The notes under the pieces: model-generated
Seen by the model: only the letters and a program-made list of their open reading frames with translations
Databases searched by the model: none
What the model was told of the DNA's origin: nothing
NCBI RefSeq assembly: GCF_046254955.1
Contig: NZ_JBJXRG010000001.1
Location: forward strand, 744,001 to 808,000
Source of the DNA: Qipengyuania_C sp046254955
Lineage (GTDB): Bacteria > Pseudomonadota > Alphaproteobacteria > Sphingomonadales > Sphingomonadaceae
Direction of reading: 5' to 3'
DNA: 64,000 nucleotides
In this document: piece by piece, positions 7,745-15,362 of the stretch
Layout: each line of letters begins with the position of its first letter
Position numbering within the stretch: the stretch's first letter is position 1
Made by a program: the position numbers and the translations under genes

Positions 7745-8989
7745 ATGAACAAGCCAGTCGACAACAAGCACGTATTCTCACCGGAGACGCTGCTCGATCC
7801 GTGGGACTTCTATGCGGAGATGCATGCTTCGGGTACGAAGATGCAGCATCTGCCGGAGATGAACACGTGGGTGGTATATAGTTATGACCTGTGTTCGGAA
7901 GCGACCGGGCGGCCCGAAGTTTTCTCCAATGATTTCGGCGGCGCGATGGGCTCCGAAGACGAGGAGATCGAGGCAATTCTGGCTGAAGGGTGGGACAATC
8001 CCCCCACGCTGCTGACTGCCGATCATCCGGTCCACACGCGCAATCGCAAGCTCGTCAATCTCGCTTTCTCTGCACCGCGCGTAAACGCAATCGAAGATGA
8101 CATGCGCGCCAAATCGATCGAGCTGATCGAGAGATTTGCGGACCGTGGCGAATGCGAATTCGTCGAAGAGTTCTCGATTCCCCTGCCGGTCGCGATGATT
8201 GCGCAGCAGATCGGGCTCGATAACGACCCCAAGCAGGTGAAAGCCTGGTCCGACGCGGCCGTCGATCGCTTCAGCCAGATGGTCGACCGCGAGCGCGAGC
8301 TCGAATGCGCCCGCTCGTTTGTCGAATATCAGAAATACATGATGGGCAAGATCGCCGATCGCCGCGAAAATGGCGGCGACGACCTGCTGACCGATTTGGT
8401 CGAAGCGCGCGTCGAAGGCGAAACTCCGCTAACCGACGAGGAAATCACCTCGATCATGCAGCAATTCATGGTCGCGGGTAACGAGACGACGACGTCAACT
8501 ATCGCCGGGGCGATGCTCCAGCTGATCCGCAATCCGGACCAGATGGAGAAGGCCAAGGCGGCAGCGGGTGGCAATGATCCCAAGCTTATCCAGAACATGG
8601 TCGAGGAAGCGCTTCGCTATGAAACGCCAACTGCGGGCATGTGGCGCGTGGTCAAGGAAGATACAGAGCTGGGCGGTGTGGAGCTCAAGGCCGGAACCAT
8701 GCTCCAGCTGCGCTATTCGGCCGCCAACCGAGATCCTGCCAAGTTCGAAAACCCGGACAAATTCGATATCGAGCGCAAGAACGCGCGCGCGCACCTCGCT
8801 TTCGGCAAGGGTCCGCATATGTGCGTGGGCAACATGCTCAGCCGCAAGGAAATGTTCGTTGCGTTCGACGAGCTCTTGAGCCGGCTCGACAATTTCCAGC
8901 TCGCTGACGAGGATGCGATCACGATTCTGCCGAACATCCTGCTGCGCGGCGTCACCAAGCTTCCGATCACCTTCGAGAAGGCCGCATGA
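7745..8989 (+). CDS. Cytochrome P450
   Basis: Soluble class I bacterial P450 of 414 residues, a heme monooxygenase that needs an external ferredoxin and reductase, neither encoded nearby. The oxygen-binding I-helix reads FMVAGNETTTS, the K-helix ExxR is EEALR, and the heme-ligand loop is FGKGPHMCVGN with the proximal cysteine at residue 360. No membrane anchor is present. The preceding 104-base gap probably carries a promoter, and the gene's stop overlaps the acyl-CoA dehydrogenase start (ATGA). The CYP family cannot be assigned by eye. Its position before CoA-ester enzymes suggests hydroxylation or carboxylation of an alkyl side chain, or epoxidation. Confidence 0.95.
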   Translation: MNKPVDNKHVFSPETLLDPWDFYAEMHASGTKMQHLPEMNTWVVYSYDLCSEATGRPEVFSNDFGGAMGSEDEEIEAILAEGWDNPPTLLTADHPVHTRNRKLVNLAFSAPRVNAIEDDMRAKSIELIERFADRGECEFVEEFSIPLPVAMIAQQIGLDNDPKQVKAWSDAAVDRFSQMVDRERELECARSFVEYQKYMMGKIADRRENGGDDLLTDLVEARVEGETPLTDEEITSIMQQFMVAGNETTTSTIAGAMLQLIRNPDQMEKAKAAAGGNDPKLIQNMVEEALRYETPTAGMWRVVKEDTELGGVELKAGTMLQLRYSAANRDPAKFENPDKFDIERKNARAHLAFGKGPHMCVGNMLSRKEMFVAFDELLSRLDNFQLADEDAITILPNILLRGVTKLPITFEKAA

Positions 8990-10074
8990 ATTTCGACCTT
9001 TCCGAAGAGCAGGAGCTATTCAAGGCCAGTGCCGAACGTTTCGTTCAACCGATCGATACCGAGTTCCGGCGCAAGCTGCGCAGCAAGGACAACGGCTATG
9101 ACCGTGCGCGCTGGCAGGAGTTGGCCGAGCTTGGCCTGATTGCGGTCGCCGCACCCGAGGAAGCGGGCGGCTTGGGCGGATCGGCGATCGATCTAGCCGT
9201 AATCGCAGAAGCCCTGGGTAACGGCATTGCGCCCGATCCATGGCTGGAAAACGGCGTCTTGCCTGTACGGCTGCTGGCCAAAGGCGGCGCAGCTGACGCG
9301 CTCGAAGGTGTTATTTCGGGCAGTTCGATCGTCGCTTTCGCGCACGCCGAGCGCGGCCAACGTTACAATCTGGCGGCGAGCAGCATGAAAGCCCTGGCTT
9401 CAGGCGATGGCTATCTGCTGTCGGGCGAGAAGACCTTCGTACTGGGCGGCGGGATGGCCGATGCCTTTATCGTCACCGCAGTACTGGATGGCGAGACGGC
9501 CGCATTTCTCATCGCCGGAGATGCCGAAGGCCTCGATCGACGCGACTACCGCATCGCGGACGGAGGCGTGGCGAGCGAGCTGCGCCTCAACGGTTGCAAC
9601 GTTGACAGCGCTGCCAGGCTCGATCTGAATCTGGCCGATCTCGAGGAAATCGTTTCGGATGTGCGCTTGCTCAGTGCGGCCGAACTGCTGGGCCTGGGCG
9701 CGCGGCTCTTCGCCGATACGCTCACCTATGTGAAGGAACGCGAACAATTCGGCGTGCCGATTGGCAGCTTCCAGGCGCTGCAGCACCGGCTGGTTACATG
9801 CTATGGCGCGCTCGAGCAGGCACGCTCGATGGTCTACCGCGCTGCGCTCGCAGATCGCAGCAATGTGGAAGCATGGAAACGCTCGGCAGCCGGAGCCAAA
9901 GCCTATCTCGCCGATCAGATCGACATGGTCGCGCGCGAAGCCGTGCAGATGCACGGCGGTATGGGCATAACCGACGAGCTATCGATCGGGCATGCGATGA
10001 AACGCGTCATGCTGCTCGCCAAGCTGTTCGGCGATGGCGAAACGGCGCGCGCCGAATATGCGGAGGCGGCATAA
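8986..10074 (+). CDS. Acyl-CoA dehydrogenase (first copy)
   Basis: FAD-dependent flavoprotein of 362 residues that introduces an alpha,beta double bond into an acyl-CoA and passes electrons to ETF (etfB/etfA at 41.7-43.4 kb). N-terminal helical domain begins NFDLSEEQELFKASAERF; the C-terminal part holds RLFADTLTYVKEREQFGVPIGSFQALQHRL, here read only as the conserved ReQFGxPIgsFQa pattern, and the late QMHGGMGITDE motif. It is shorter than typical 380-400-residue dehydrogenases and resembles the smaller chains that form heteromers in steroid-degrading bacteria. It overlaps the P450 gene by 4 bases and is followed by the DUF35 gene. Confidence 0.93.
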   Translation: MNFDLSEEQELFKASAERFVQPIDTEFRRKLRSKDNGYDRARWQELAELGLIAVAAPEEAGGLGGSAIDLAVIAEALGNGIAPDPWLENGVLPVRLLAKGGAADALEGVISGSSIVAFAHAERGQRYNLAASSMKALASGDGYLLSGEKTFVLGGGMADAFIVTAVLDGETAAFLIAGDAEGLDRRDYRIADGGVASELRLNGCNVDSAARLDLNLADLEEIVSDVRLLSAAELLGLGARLFADTLTYVKEREQFGVPIGSFQALQHRLVTCYGALEQARSMVYRAALADRSNVEAWKRSAAGAKAYLADQIDMVAREAVQMHGGMGITDELSIGHAMKRVMLLAKLFGDGETARAEYAEAA

Positions 10075-10076
10075 TC

Positions 10077-10469
10077 ATGGGCACACCGATTGCGGATAAC
10101 CTCTGGACCAACGAAGCCGATCCGCGCCTCATGGGTGGCAAGCTTCCTTCGGGCGAAGTGATCTTTCCAATGCCTGAAGGCGATGCAGCCGAAGGCGTCG
10201 AACCGTACCCGCTTTCGCGCACAGGCAAGTTATGGTCCTTCACCAGCCAGGGTTTCCGGCCCAAGTCCCCCTACGAGGGGCCGGGCGAAGGCCCGCATGA
10301 CTTCAAGCCGTATCTTGTCGGCTATGTCGAATTGCCCGGCGAAGTGATCGTCGAGAGCCTGCTCGTCGATGCTGATCTCGAAGACCTCGAGCTTGGCATG
10401 GCGATGGAATTCGCCGTCGTGCCGTTCAACGATCAGCACACCACATTTGCATTCCGGCCGGAGAAATAG
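10077..10469 (+). CDS. DUF35 OB-fold protein without zinc ligands
   Basis: A 130-residue Zn-ribbon/OB-fold (DUF35) partner protein for thiolase-like enzymes. The C-terminal OB part is recognisable from PYLVGYVELPGEVIVESLL through DLELGMAMEFAVVPF. The N-terminal half, where the family carries two CxxC zinc pairs, contains no cysteine, and the whole protein has none. It lies 2 bases upstream of the thiolase-fold gene, the standard DUF35-thiolase/aldolase pairing, and starts 2 bases after the acyl-CoA dehydrogenase stop with GGAGG upstream. It probably forms a complex with the next gene product and channels or positions the acyl-CoA. Confidence 0.85.
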   Translation: MGTPIADNLWTNEADPRLMGGKLPSGEVIFPMPEGDAAEGVEPYPLSRTGKLWSFTSQGFRPKSPYEGPGEGPHDFKPYLVGYVELPGEVIVESLLVDADLEDLELGMAMEFAVVPFNDQHTTFAFRPEK

Positions 10470-10471
10470 CG

Positions 10472-11617
10472 ATGGAAGACGTCTACATCATCGGAGCCGG
10501 GATCCACCCGTTTGGCCGTACCGAGGGCCGCTCGGGCCGCGAGCAGGGCGTTTTCGCCGTGCGCCAGGCGCTTGATGACGCGGGGCTCGACTGGAAAGAT
10601 ATCGAATGCGCCTATGGTGGTTCGGCTTCTTCGGGCTCGGCCGATGTCATGGTCAACGAGTTGGGCCTGACCGGCCTCCCCTTCACCAATGTCGCCAATG
10701 GCTGCGCGACCGGCGGTAGCTCGCTTGCCTCGGCGCAATATGCGGTCGGTTCGGGCGCGTTCGATCTCGCGCTGGCAACCGGGTTCGACAAGCATGAGCG
10801 CGGTGCCTTCAACGCCGATCCGAAGGCCTACGGCCTGCCAGAGTGGTACGGCAAGACCGGCATGATGCTGACTACGCAGTTCTTCGCCCTCAAGATCCAG
10901 CGCTACATGCAGTTGCACGGGATCAGCCGCAAGACACTGGGGCTGGTGGCGGAAAAAGCCTTCCGGAACGGTGCGAAAACCGATCACGCCTGGCGGCGCA
11001 GCGAAGTCGATCTCGACACGATCCTCAACGCGCCGATGATCAATGATCCGCTGACCAAATACATGTTCTGCTCGCCCGCCGAGGGAGGCGTGGCGCTGAT
11101 CCTCGCGAGCAAGAAGAAGATGCAGGAACTCGGCGCAGACGGAGTCAAGATCGCCAATATCTCGGTCAAGACGCGCCCGCCGGACAGCTTCGAGGTGTTC
11201 CAGCCCGCGATCAGCATAAAGGACGGCGGCAAGCCGACCGAACTCGCATCGAAGGCCGCGTTCGAAAAGTCCGGCATCGGTCCGGAGGATATTGATGTCG
11301 CGCAATTGCAGGACACCGAGAGCGGAGCGGAAATCATGCACATGGCGGAGAACGGCTTCTGCAAGGATGGCGAACAGGAACAGTGGCTGGCCGAGGGCCG
11401 CACCGAGATCACCGGCGCCATGCCGGTCAATACCGATGGCGGCTGCCTCGCCTGCGGCGAGCCGATTGGCGCCTCAGGCCTCAGGCAAGTCTACGAAAAC
11501 GTGCAGCAATTGCGCGGACGAGGCGGAGCGCGGCAAGTGCCGAACAATCCCAAGGTGGCTTACAGCCACGTCTATGGCGCGCCCGGCCTTTCGGCTGTCG
11601 CGATCCTTCAGCGCTAG
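10472..11617 (+). CDS. Thiolase-fold protein (SCP-x / Ltp-like)
   Basis: A 381-residue thiolase-superfamily protein of the lipid-transfer-protein group. The nucleophile-type cysteine is present in VANGCATGGSS. The family's catalytic GHP histidine motif is replaced by CGEPIGASG, and the C-terminal CGG-type cysteine loop by SHVYGAPG. These changes argue against ordinary thiolysis and fit the Ltp2-like subgroup that performs retro-aldol cleavage of side chains with a DUF35 partner, which here is the preceding gene. It is followed after 12 bases by an SDR gene. The aldolase assignment is inference; a degenerate thiolase is the alternative. Confidence 0.88.
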   Translation: MEDVYIIGAGIHPFGRTEGRSGREQGVFAVRQALDDAGLDWKDIECAYGGSASSGSADVMVNELGLTGLPFTNVANGCATGGSSLASAQYAVGSGAFDLALATGFDKHERGAFNADPKAYGLPEWYGKTGMMLTTQFFALKIQRYMQLHGISRKTLGLVAEKAFRNGAKTDHAWRRSEVDLDTILNAPMINDPLTKYMFCSPAEGGVALILASKKKMQELGADGVKIANISVKTRPPDSFEVFQPAISIKDGGKPTELASKAAFEKSGIGPEDIDVAQLQDTESGAEIMHMAENGFCKDGEQEQWLAEGRTEITGAMPVNTDGGCLACGEPIGASGLRQVYENVQQLRGRGGARQVPNNPKVAYSHVYGAPGLSAVAILQR

Positions 11618-11629
11618 AGGAGAAGATCC

Positions 11630-12400
11630 ATGGGACGCATGGACGGGAAAGTTGCACTGATCACGGGCGGCGCGGAAGGTATCGGCGCGACCGTGGCCAG
11701 GCAGATGGTCGCAGAAGGCGGCAGCGTGATGTTGTGCGACCTGCAGATCGACAAGGCCAAGGCGCTGGCCGACGAATTGGGCGAACGCGCGGACGCTTTC
11801 GAACTAGACGTGCGCAATGTCGATCAGTGGGATGCCGCTGTGAAAGCCACCACCGATCGCTTCGGCAAACTGACCGTGCTGTGCAATATTGCCGGTATTT
11901 CGGAGCCCGGTACGATCTCTGATGGCACGCTCGATGTGTGGGAACGCACTATCGACATCAACCTCAACGGCCCATTCTACGGCTGCCGCGCAGCGATCCC
12001 GGCGATGGAGGCCTCGGGCGAGCCATGCGCCATCGTCAATATCGGTTCGATGATAGCAATGCGCGCAGCGTCTTTCGTCGCTGCTTACAGCGCCTCGAAG
12101 GCTGGCCTGCAAGGCCTGACTCGTTCGGTCGCGCTCGATTGCGCCGAACGCGGAGTGCCGATCCGCGCGAACATGGTCCATCCCGGCGCGATCCGCACTC
12201 CGATGTACGAGCGATACAAGTTCTCCGGTGCAGATGAACCGGAGAATATCGAAGCCGGCATGGCCGCGGCCCATCCAATGAATCGCATCGGCGAGCCCGA
12301 GGAAGTCGCCCGTGCGGTGGTCTGGCTCGCCAGCGACGAAGCGAGCTTTACGACCGGTGTCGACCTGACCGTCGACGGCGGCGGAAGCATCCGGAGCTAG
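11630..12400 (+). CDS. SDR family oxidoreductase (hydroxysteroid-dehydrogenase type)
   Basis: Classical 256-residue SDR. The cofactor loop TGGAEGIG is at residues 12-19, an acidic residue follows strand 2 (MLCDLQ), which favours NAD over NADP, and the active site is S-x(n)-YSASK with Tyr near residue 153. The C-terminus DLTVDGGGS is standard. It resembles 3-alpha/20-beta-hydroxysteroid and 3-hydroxyacyl dehydrogenases. It sits between the thiolase-fold and second ThuA genes with gaps of 12 and 4 bases, so it is part of the operon and probably oxidises a secondary alcohol. Confidence 0.92.
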   Translation: MGRMDGKVALITGGAEGIGATVARQMVAEGGSVMLCDLQIDKAKALADELGERADAFELDVRNVDQWDAAVKATTDRFGKLTVLCNIAGISEPGTISDGTLDVWERTIDINLNGPFYGCRAAIPAMEASGEPCAIVNIGSMIAMRAASFVAAYSASKAGLQGLTRSVALDCAERGVPIRANMVHPGAIRTPMYERYKFSGADEPENIEAGMAAAHPMNRIGEPEEVARAVVWLASDEASFTTGVDLTVDGGGSIRS

Positions 12401-12404
12401 GGCT

Positions 12405-13160
12405 ATGGGACAGCAACCTGCAACCCGGATCGACGCGCATTTTGTCGCCGCTGGCAAGTATCACGATATCGATTACGCGCGGCTAGAGCTGCTGAAGCTC
12501 CTGCTCGAACATCCGCATATCCGCACCACGGTGGCGCAGGATTATTCCGGTCTCGAACGGCTCGACCAGTGCCGCTTCCTGGTGACCTACACCTGCGATC
12601 TGGTGCCCACGGAAGAACAGGCCAAGCAGCTGCGCAGCTGGCTCGAAGCGGGCGGCAAGTGGTTGGCGCTACACGGCACCAATTCGATCCTGGTGTTCAC
12701 CGAGGAAGGCCTGGTCGATGCACCCGACAGCCGTGCCGATTTCATGGAAATCGTCGGCACCCAGTTCAAAGCGCATCCGCCGATCGGGCAGTTCGAAGTA
12801 GAGGTGGTCAACAAGACGCACGAGTTGACCAAGGGGATCGAGGATTTCGAGATCGTCGACGAGCTGTATCTCTCGAACACAACCGCGCCAATCGTCACGC
12901 TGATGCAGACTACATTCGAGGGCGAGGCAACCGGATTCGTCAAGGGCGAGTGGGACAAGACCTCTGTCCCGATCCTTTACACGCGCGATATCGGCAAGGG
13001 CCGGATCGTCTACAACGCGCTTGGCCATTGCCGTGGCCATTACGACCTGCCGGGAATGCAGGATTTCTATCCGCACAAAGAGATGTGCGCGTGGAATTAC
13101 GACGTCTATTACGATCTGTTGCGCCGCGGGATCGCATGGGCCATGCGCGAAGAAAGCTGA
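12405..13160 (+). CDS. ThuA-domain protein (second copy)
   Basis: A 251-residue ThuA-family protein. Diagnostic segments are LVTYTCDLVPTEEQAKQL, the GGKWLALHGTNS turn, an HPPIGQF strand and the C-terminal GKGRIVYNALGHCRGHYD, which keeps the LGH histidine missing from the copy at 6478. The two copies are distant paralogues rather than a recent duplication. It lies in the P450-to-DECR gene string with spacings of 4 and 12 bases. Function in such a catabolic operon is undescribed to my knowledge; a hydrolase or isomerase acting on a polar intermediate is possible. Confidence 0.85.
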   Translation: MGQQPATRIDAHFVAAGKYHDIDYARLELLKLLLEHPHIRTTVAQDYSGLERLDQCRFLVTYTCDLVPTEEQAKQLRSWLEAGGKWLALHGTNSILVFTEEGLVDAPDSRADFMEIVGTQFKAHPPIGQFEVEVVNKTHELTKGIEDFEIVDELYLSNTTAPIVTLMQTTFEGEATGFVKGEWDKTSVPILYTRDIGKGRIVYNALGHCRGHYDLPGMQDFYPHKEMCAWNYDVYYDLLRRGIAWAMREES

Positions 13161-13172
13161 GGGGGCAGCACG

Positions 13173-14381
13173 ATGGACTTGGAATTCACACCCGAGGATC
13201 TCGCGTTTCGCGAAGAGGTCAGGGCGTTTCTCAAAGAGAACTTGACCGAGCGCCTCAAGGAAGGTGCTGCGCGCACGCCGGGAGTCTTTGTCGAACCCGA
13301 TATCGGGATGGAATGGCACAAGATCCTCGCCGGGAAAGGCTGGGTCGCTCCCCTCTGGCCCAAGGAGCACGGCGGCACAGGCTGGACGCCGACGCAGAAG
13401 TTCATTTTCGAAAAGGAATGCGCGCTGGCGGGCGCGCCGGGCATTTCGATCCTCGGCCTGCGACTTGTGGGCCCGGTGATCGCCGAATTCGGTACGCCCG
13501 AGCAGAAAGAACGGTTCCTGCCGCGCATCCTCTCGGGCGAGGACTACTGGTGCCAGGGATATTCGGAACCCGGCAGCGGTTCGGACCTGGCGTCGCTGTC
13601 GACAGCGGCAAAGCTCGATGGCGACGAATACGTCATCAACGGCTCGAAGATCTGGACCACGCATGCGCACCATGCCGACTGGATTTTCGCGCTCGTGCGC
13701 ACTGACAATTCGGGCCGCAAGCAACAGGGTATTACCTTCCTGCTGGTGCCAATGGATCAGGATGGGATCGAGATTTCACCCATCCCCTCGATGTCAGGCG
13801 ATCACGAGGTCAACCAGGTGTTCTTCAGCGATGCCCGCACCAGCATCGACAATCGCATCGGCGAAGAAGGCCAGGGCTGGACGATTGCCAAGTTCCTGCT
13901 CGAGAACGAGCGCGGCGGATCGTGCTTCGCTCCGCGCCTGATCCAGCGCTGCGAGCGGCTGGAGGCAATGGCGAACGAACAACCTTCCGGCGTGAATGGC
14001 GCGATGGCGCATGACGTGCGCTGGCGCGACAAGCTGGCACAGGCCCGCCTCCATGCCGAGGCGCTCGAAGTCACCGAACTGCGGATTCTCGCCGAGCTGG
14101 CCAAGGGGCGCCAGCCCGGCCCACAGACTTCGCTCACCAAGATGCTGGGTACCAATATCGGGCAAGGACTCGATGCAATTGAGTTGGAACTGCTCGGCTA
14201 TGACAGCCTGCAATTGCCGATGGAGAGGCCGCTTTATGGCAACGAGGCACCCGAACCGGTCGGCTCGCGCGAGGCGCAGGTGGCACTTGGCGGCTATCTC
14301 AACAATCGCGCCTCGACCATTTTTGGCGGCTCGGACGAGGTGCAGAAGAATATTATCGCGAAGATGGTGCTGGGCCTCTAG
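13173..14381 (+). CDS. Acyl-CoA dehydrogenase (second copy)
   Basis: Full-length 402-residue FAD acyl-CoA dehydrogenase. The N-terminal domain starts MDLEFTPEDLAFREEVRAFL, the flavin/substrate signature is YWCQGYSEPGSGSDLAS, and the C-terminal tail NRASTIFGGSDEVQKNII is standard. A strong GAGGGGG Shine-Dalgarno precedes the start. Together with the shorter dehydrogenase at 8986 it could form an alpha-beta heteromer like those acting on steroid side chains, although the two genes are 3 kb apart. Electrons would go to EtfAB. Confidence 0.94.
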   Translation: MDLEFTPEDLAFREEVRAFLKENLTERLKEGAARTPGVFVEPDIGMEWHKILAGKGWVAPLWPKEHGGTGWTPTQKFIFEKECALAGAPGISILGLRLVGPVIAEFGTPEQKERFLPRILSGEDYWCQGYSEPGSGSDLASLSTAAKLDGDEYVINGSKIWTTHAHHADWIFALVRTDNSGRKQQGITFLLVPMDQDGIEISPIPSMSGDHEVNQVFFSDARTSIDNRIGEEGQGWTIAKFLLENERGGSCFAPRLIQRCERLEAMANEQPSGVNGAMAHDVRWRDKLAQARLHAEALEVTELRILAELAKGRQPGPQTSLTKMLGTNIGQGLDAIELELLGYDSLQLPMERPLYGNEAPEPVGSREAQVALGGYLNNRASTIFGGSDEVQKNIIAKMVLGL

Positions 14382-14417
14382 CCACGCGCCTCAATCCCAT
14401 TTCTTGGAGAATACCTG

Positions 14418-15317
14418 ATGGACGTTTCCAAACTCATGTTCCGCGACGGCCTGATGGAAGGCGAGCGCATTCTCGTCACCGGCGGAGGTACCGGGCTGGG
14501 CCGCGAAATGGCCGAGGGCTTTCTCAAGTTGGGTGCCGAGGTCTACATTTGCGGACGCCGGCAGAACAAGCTGGATGAGACAGCTGCCGAGCTGATGGAA
14601 GCGCATGGCGGCAAGGTCGTTGCCCATGCCTGCGACATTCGCGATGCCGACGCGATCAACGACATGATCGACAAAATCTGGGCCGACGGCGGCTCGCTGA
14701 CGGGCGTAGTCAACAACGCGGCAGGTAACTTCATCAGCCGAACCGAAGATCTTTCGGTCAACGGCTTCAACGCCATCGCCGATATCGTCTTCCGCGGTAC
14801 ATTCTACGTCACGCTCAATGTCGGCAAGCGGATCATTGCCGAAGGCGGGCGCTGCAATTTCATCTCGATCCTCACCACCTGGGTGTGGAACGGCTCGGCA
14901 TTCGTGGTGCCTTCAGCGATGTCGAAGAGTGCGATCAACACGATGACGCAAAGCCTCGCGGTTGAGTGGGGCCGCTACAATATGCGCTTCAATGCGATCG
15001 CTCCGGGGCTTTTCCCGACCAAGGGGATGAGCGCGCGGCTTTCGCCCGGCGGACGCGGCGACAATTCGAACGATGAACTCAACCCGATGAAACGTCACGG
15101 CCAGATGCACGAACTCGCAAACCTCGCTGTGTTCCTGATGGGGCCCGGTGCGGAATTCGTGAATGGCCAGACCATCGCGATCGATGGTGCGGGATACCAG
15201 GCGACAGGCGGGACCTTCTGGACGCCGCTGCAAGGCCTCGGCGATACCGAGTGGGAACAGCTGCGCGCGATGATCAAGGGTACCAATGAGAAGGACAAGA
15301 AGGATCGGGCGGTCTAG
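14418..15317 (+). CDS. SDR of the 2,4-dienoyl-CoA reductase type
   Basis: A 299-residue SDR resembling mitochondrial/peroxisomal 2,4-dienoyl-CoA reductases, which use NADPH to reduce conjugated dienoyl-CoA esters. Cofactor loop TGGGTGLG at residues 21-28, then CGRRQNKL, where the arginines suit NADPH; the family hallmark VVNNAAGNFI; and SAMSK near residue 167, where Ser replaces the classical Tyr as expected for this subfamily. The SLAVEWG and NAIAPGL blocks agree. It is the last plus-strand gene of the P450 string and converges on the acyl-CoA ligase gene. Confidence 0.88.
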   Translation: MDVSKLMFRDGLMEGERILVTGGGTGLGREMAEGFLKLGAEVYICGRRQNKLDETAAELMEAHGGKVVAHACDIRDADAINDMIDKIWADGGSLTGVVNNAAGNFISRTEDLSVNGFNAIADIVFRGTFYVTLNVGKRIIAEGGRCNFISILTTWVWNGSAFVVPSAMSKSAINTMTQSLAVEWGRYNMRFNAIAPGLFPTKGMSARLSPGGRGDNSNDELNPMKRHGQMHELANLAVFLMGPGAEFVNGQTIAIDGAGYQATGGTFWTPLQGLGDTEWEQLRAMIKGTNEKDKKDRAV

Positions 15318-15362
15318 CCACATCGTTTGGAGCCGGCCGCGCTTCGCGCAACTTGAGCCAAG

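Noticed and set aside
9798..10469. Longer version of the DUF35 gene starting at 9798
   Set aside because: The extra N-terminus is off-frame acyl-CoA dehydrogenase sequence; ATG 10077 with GGAGG upstream is clearly the start.
12569..13705. Plus-strand frame of 378 residues across the second ThuA and ACAD genes
   Set aside because: Arg-rich off-frame translation without motifs; the two real genes account for the sequence.
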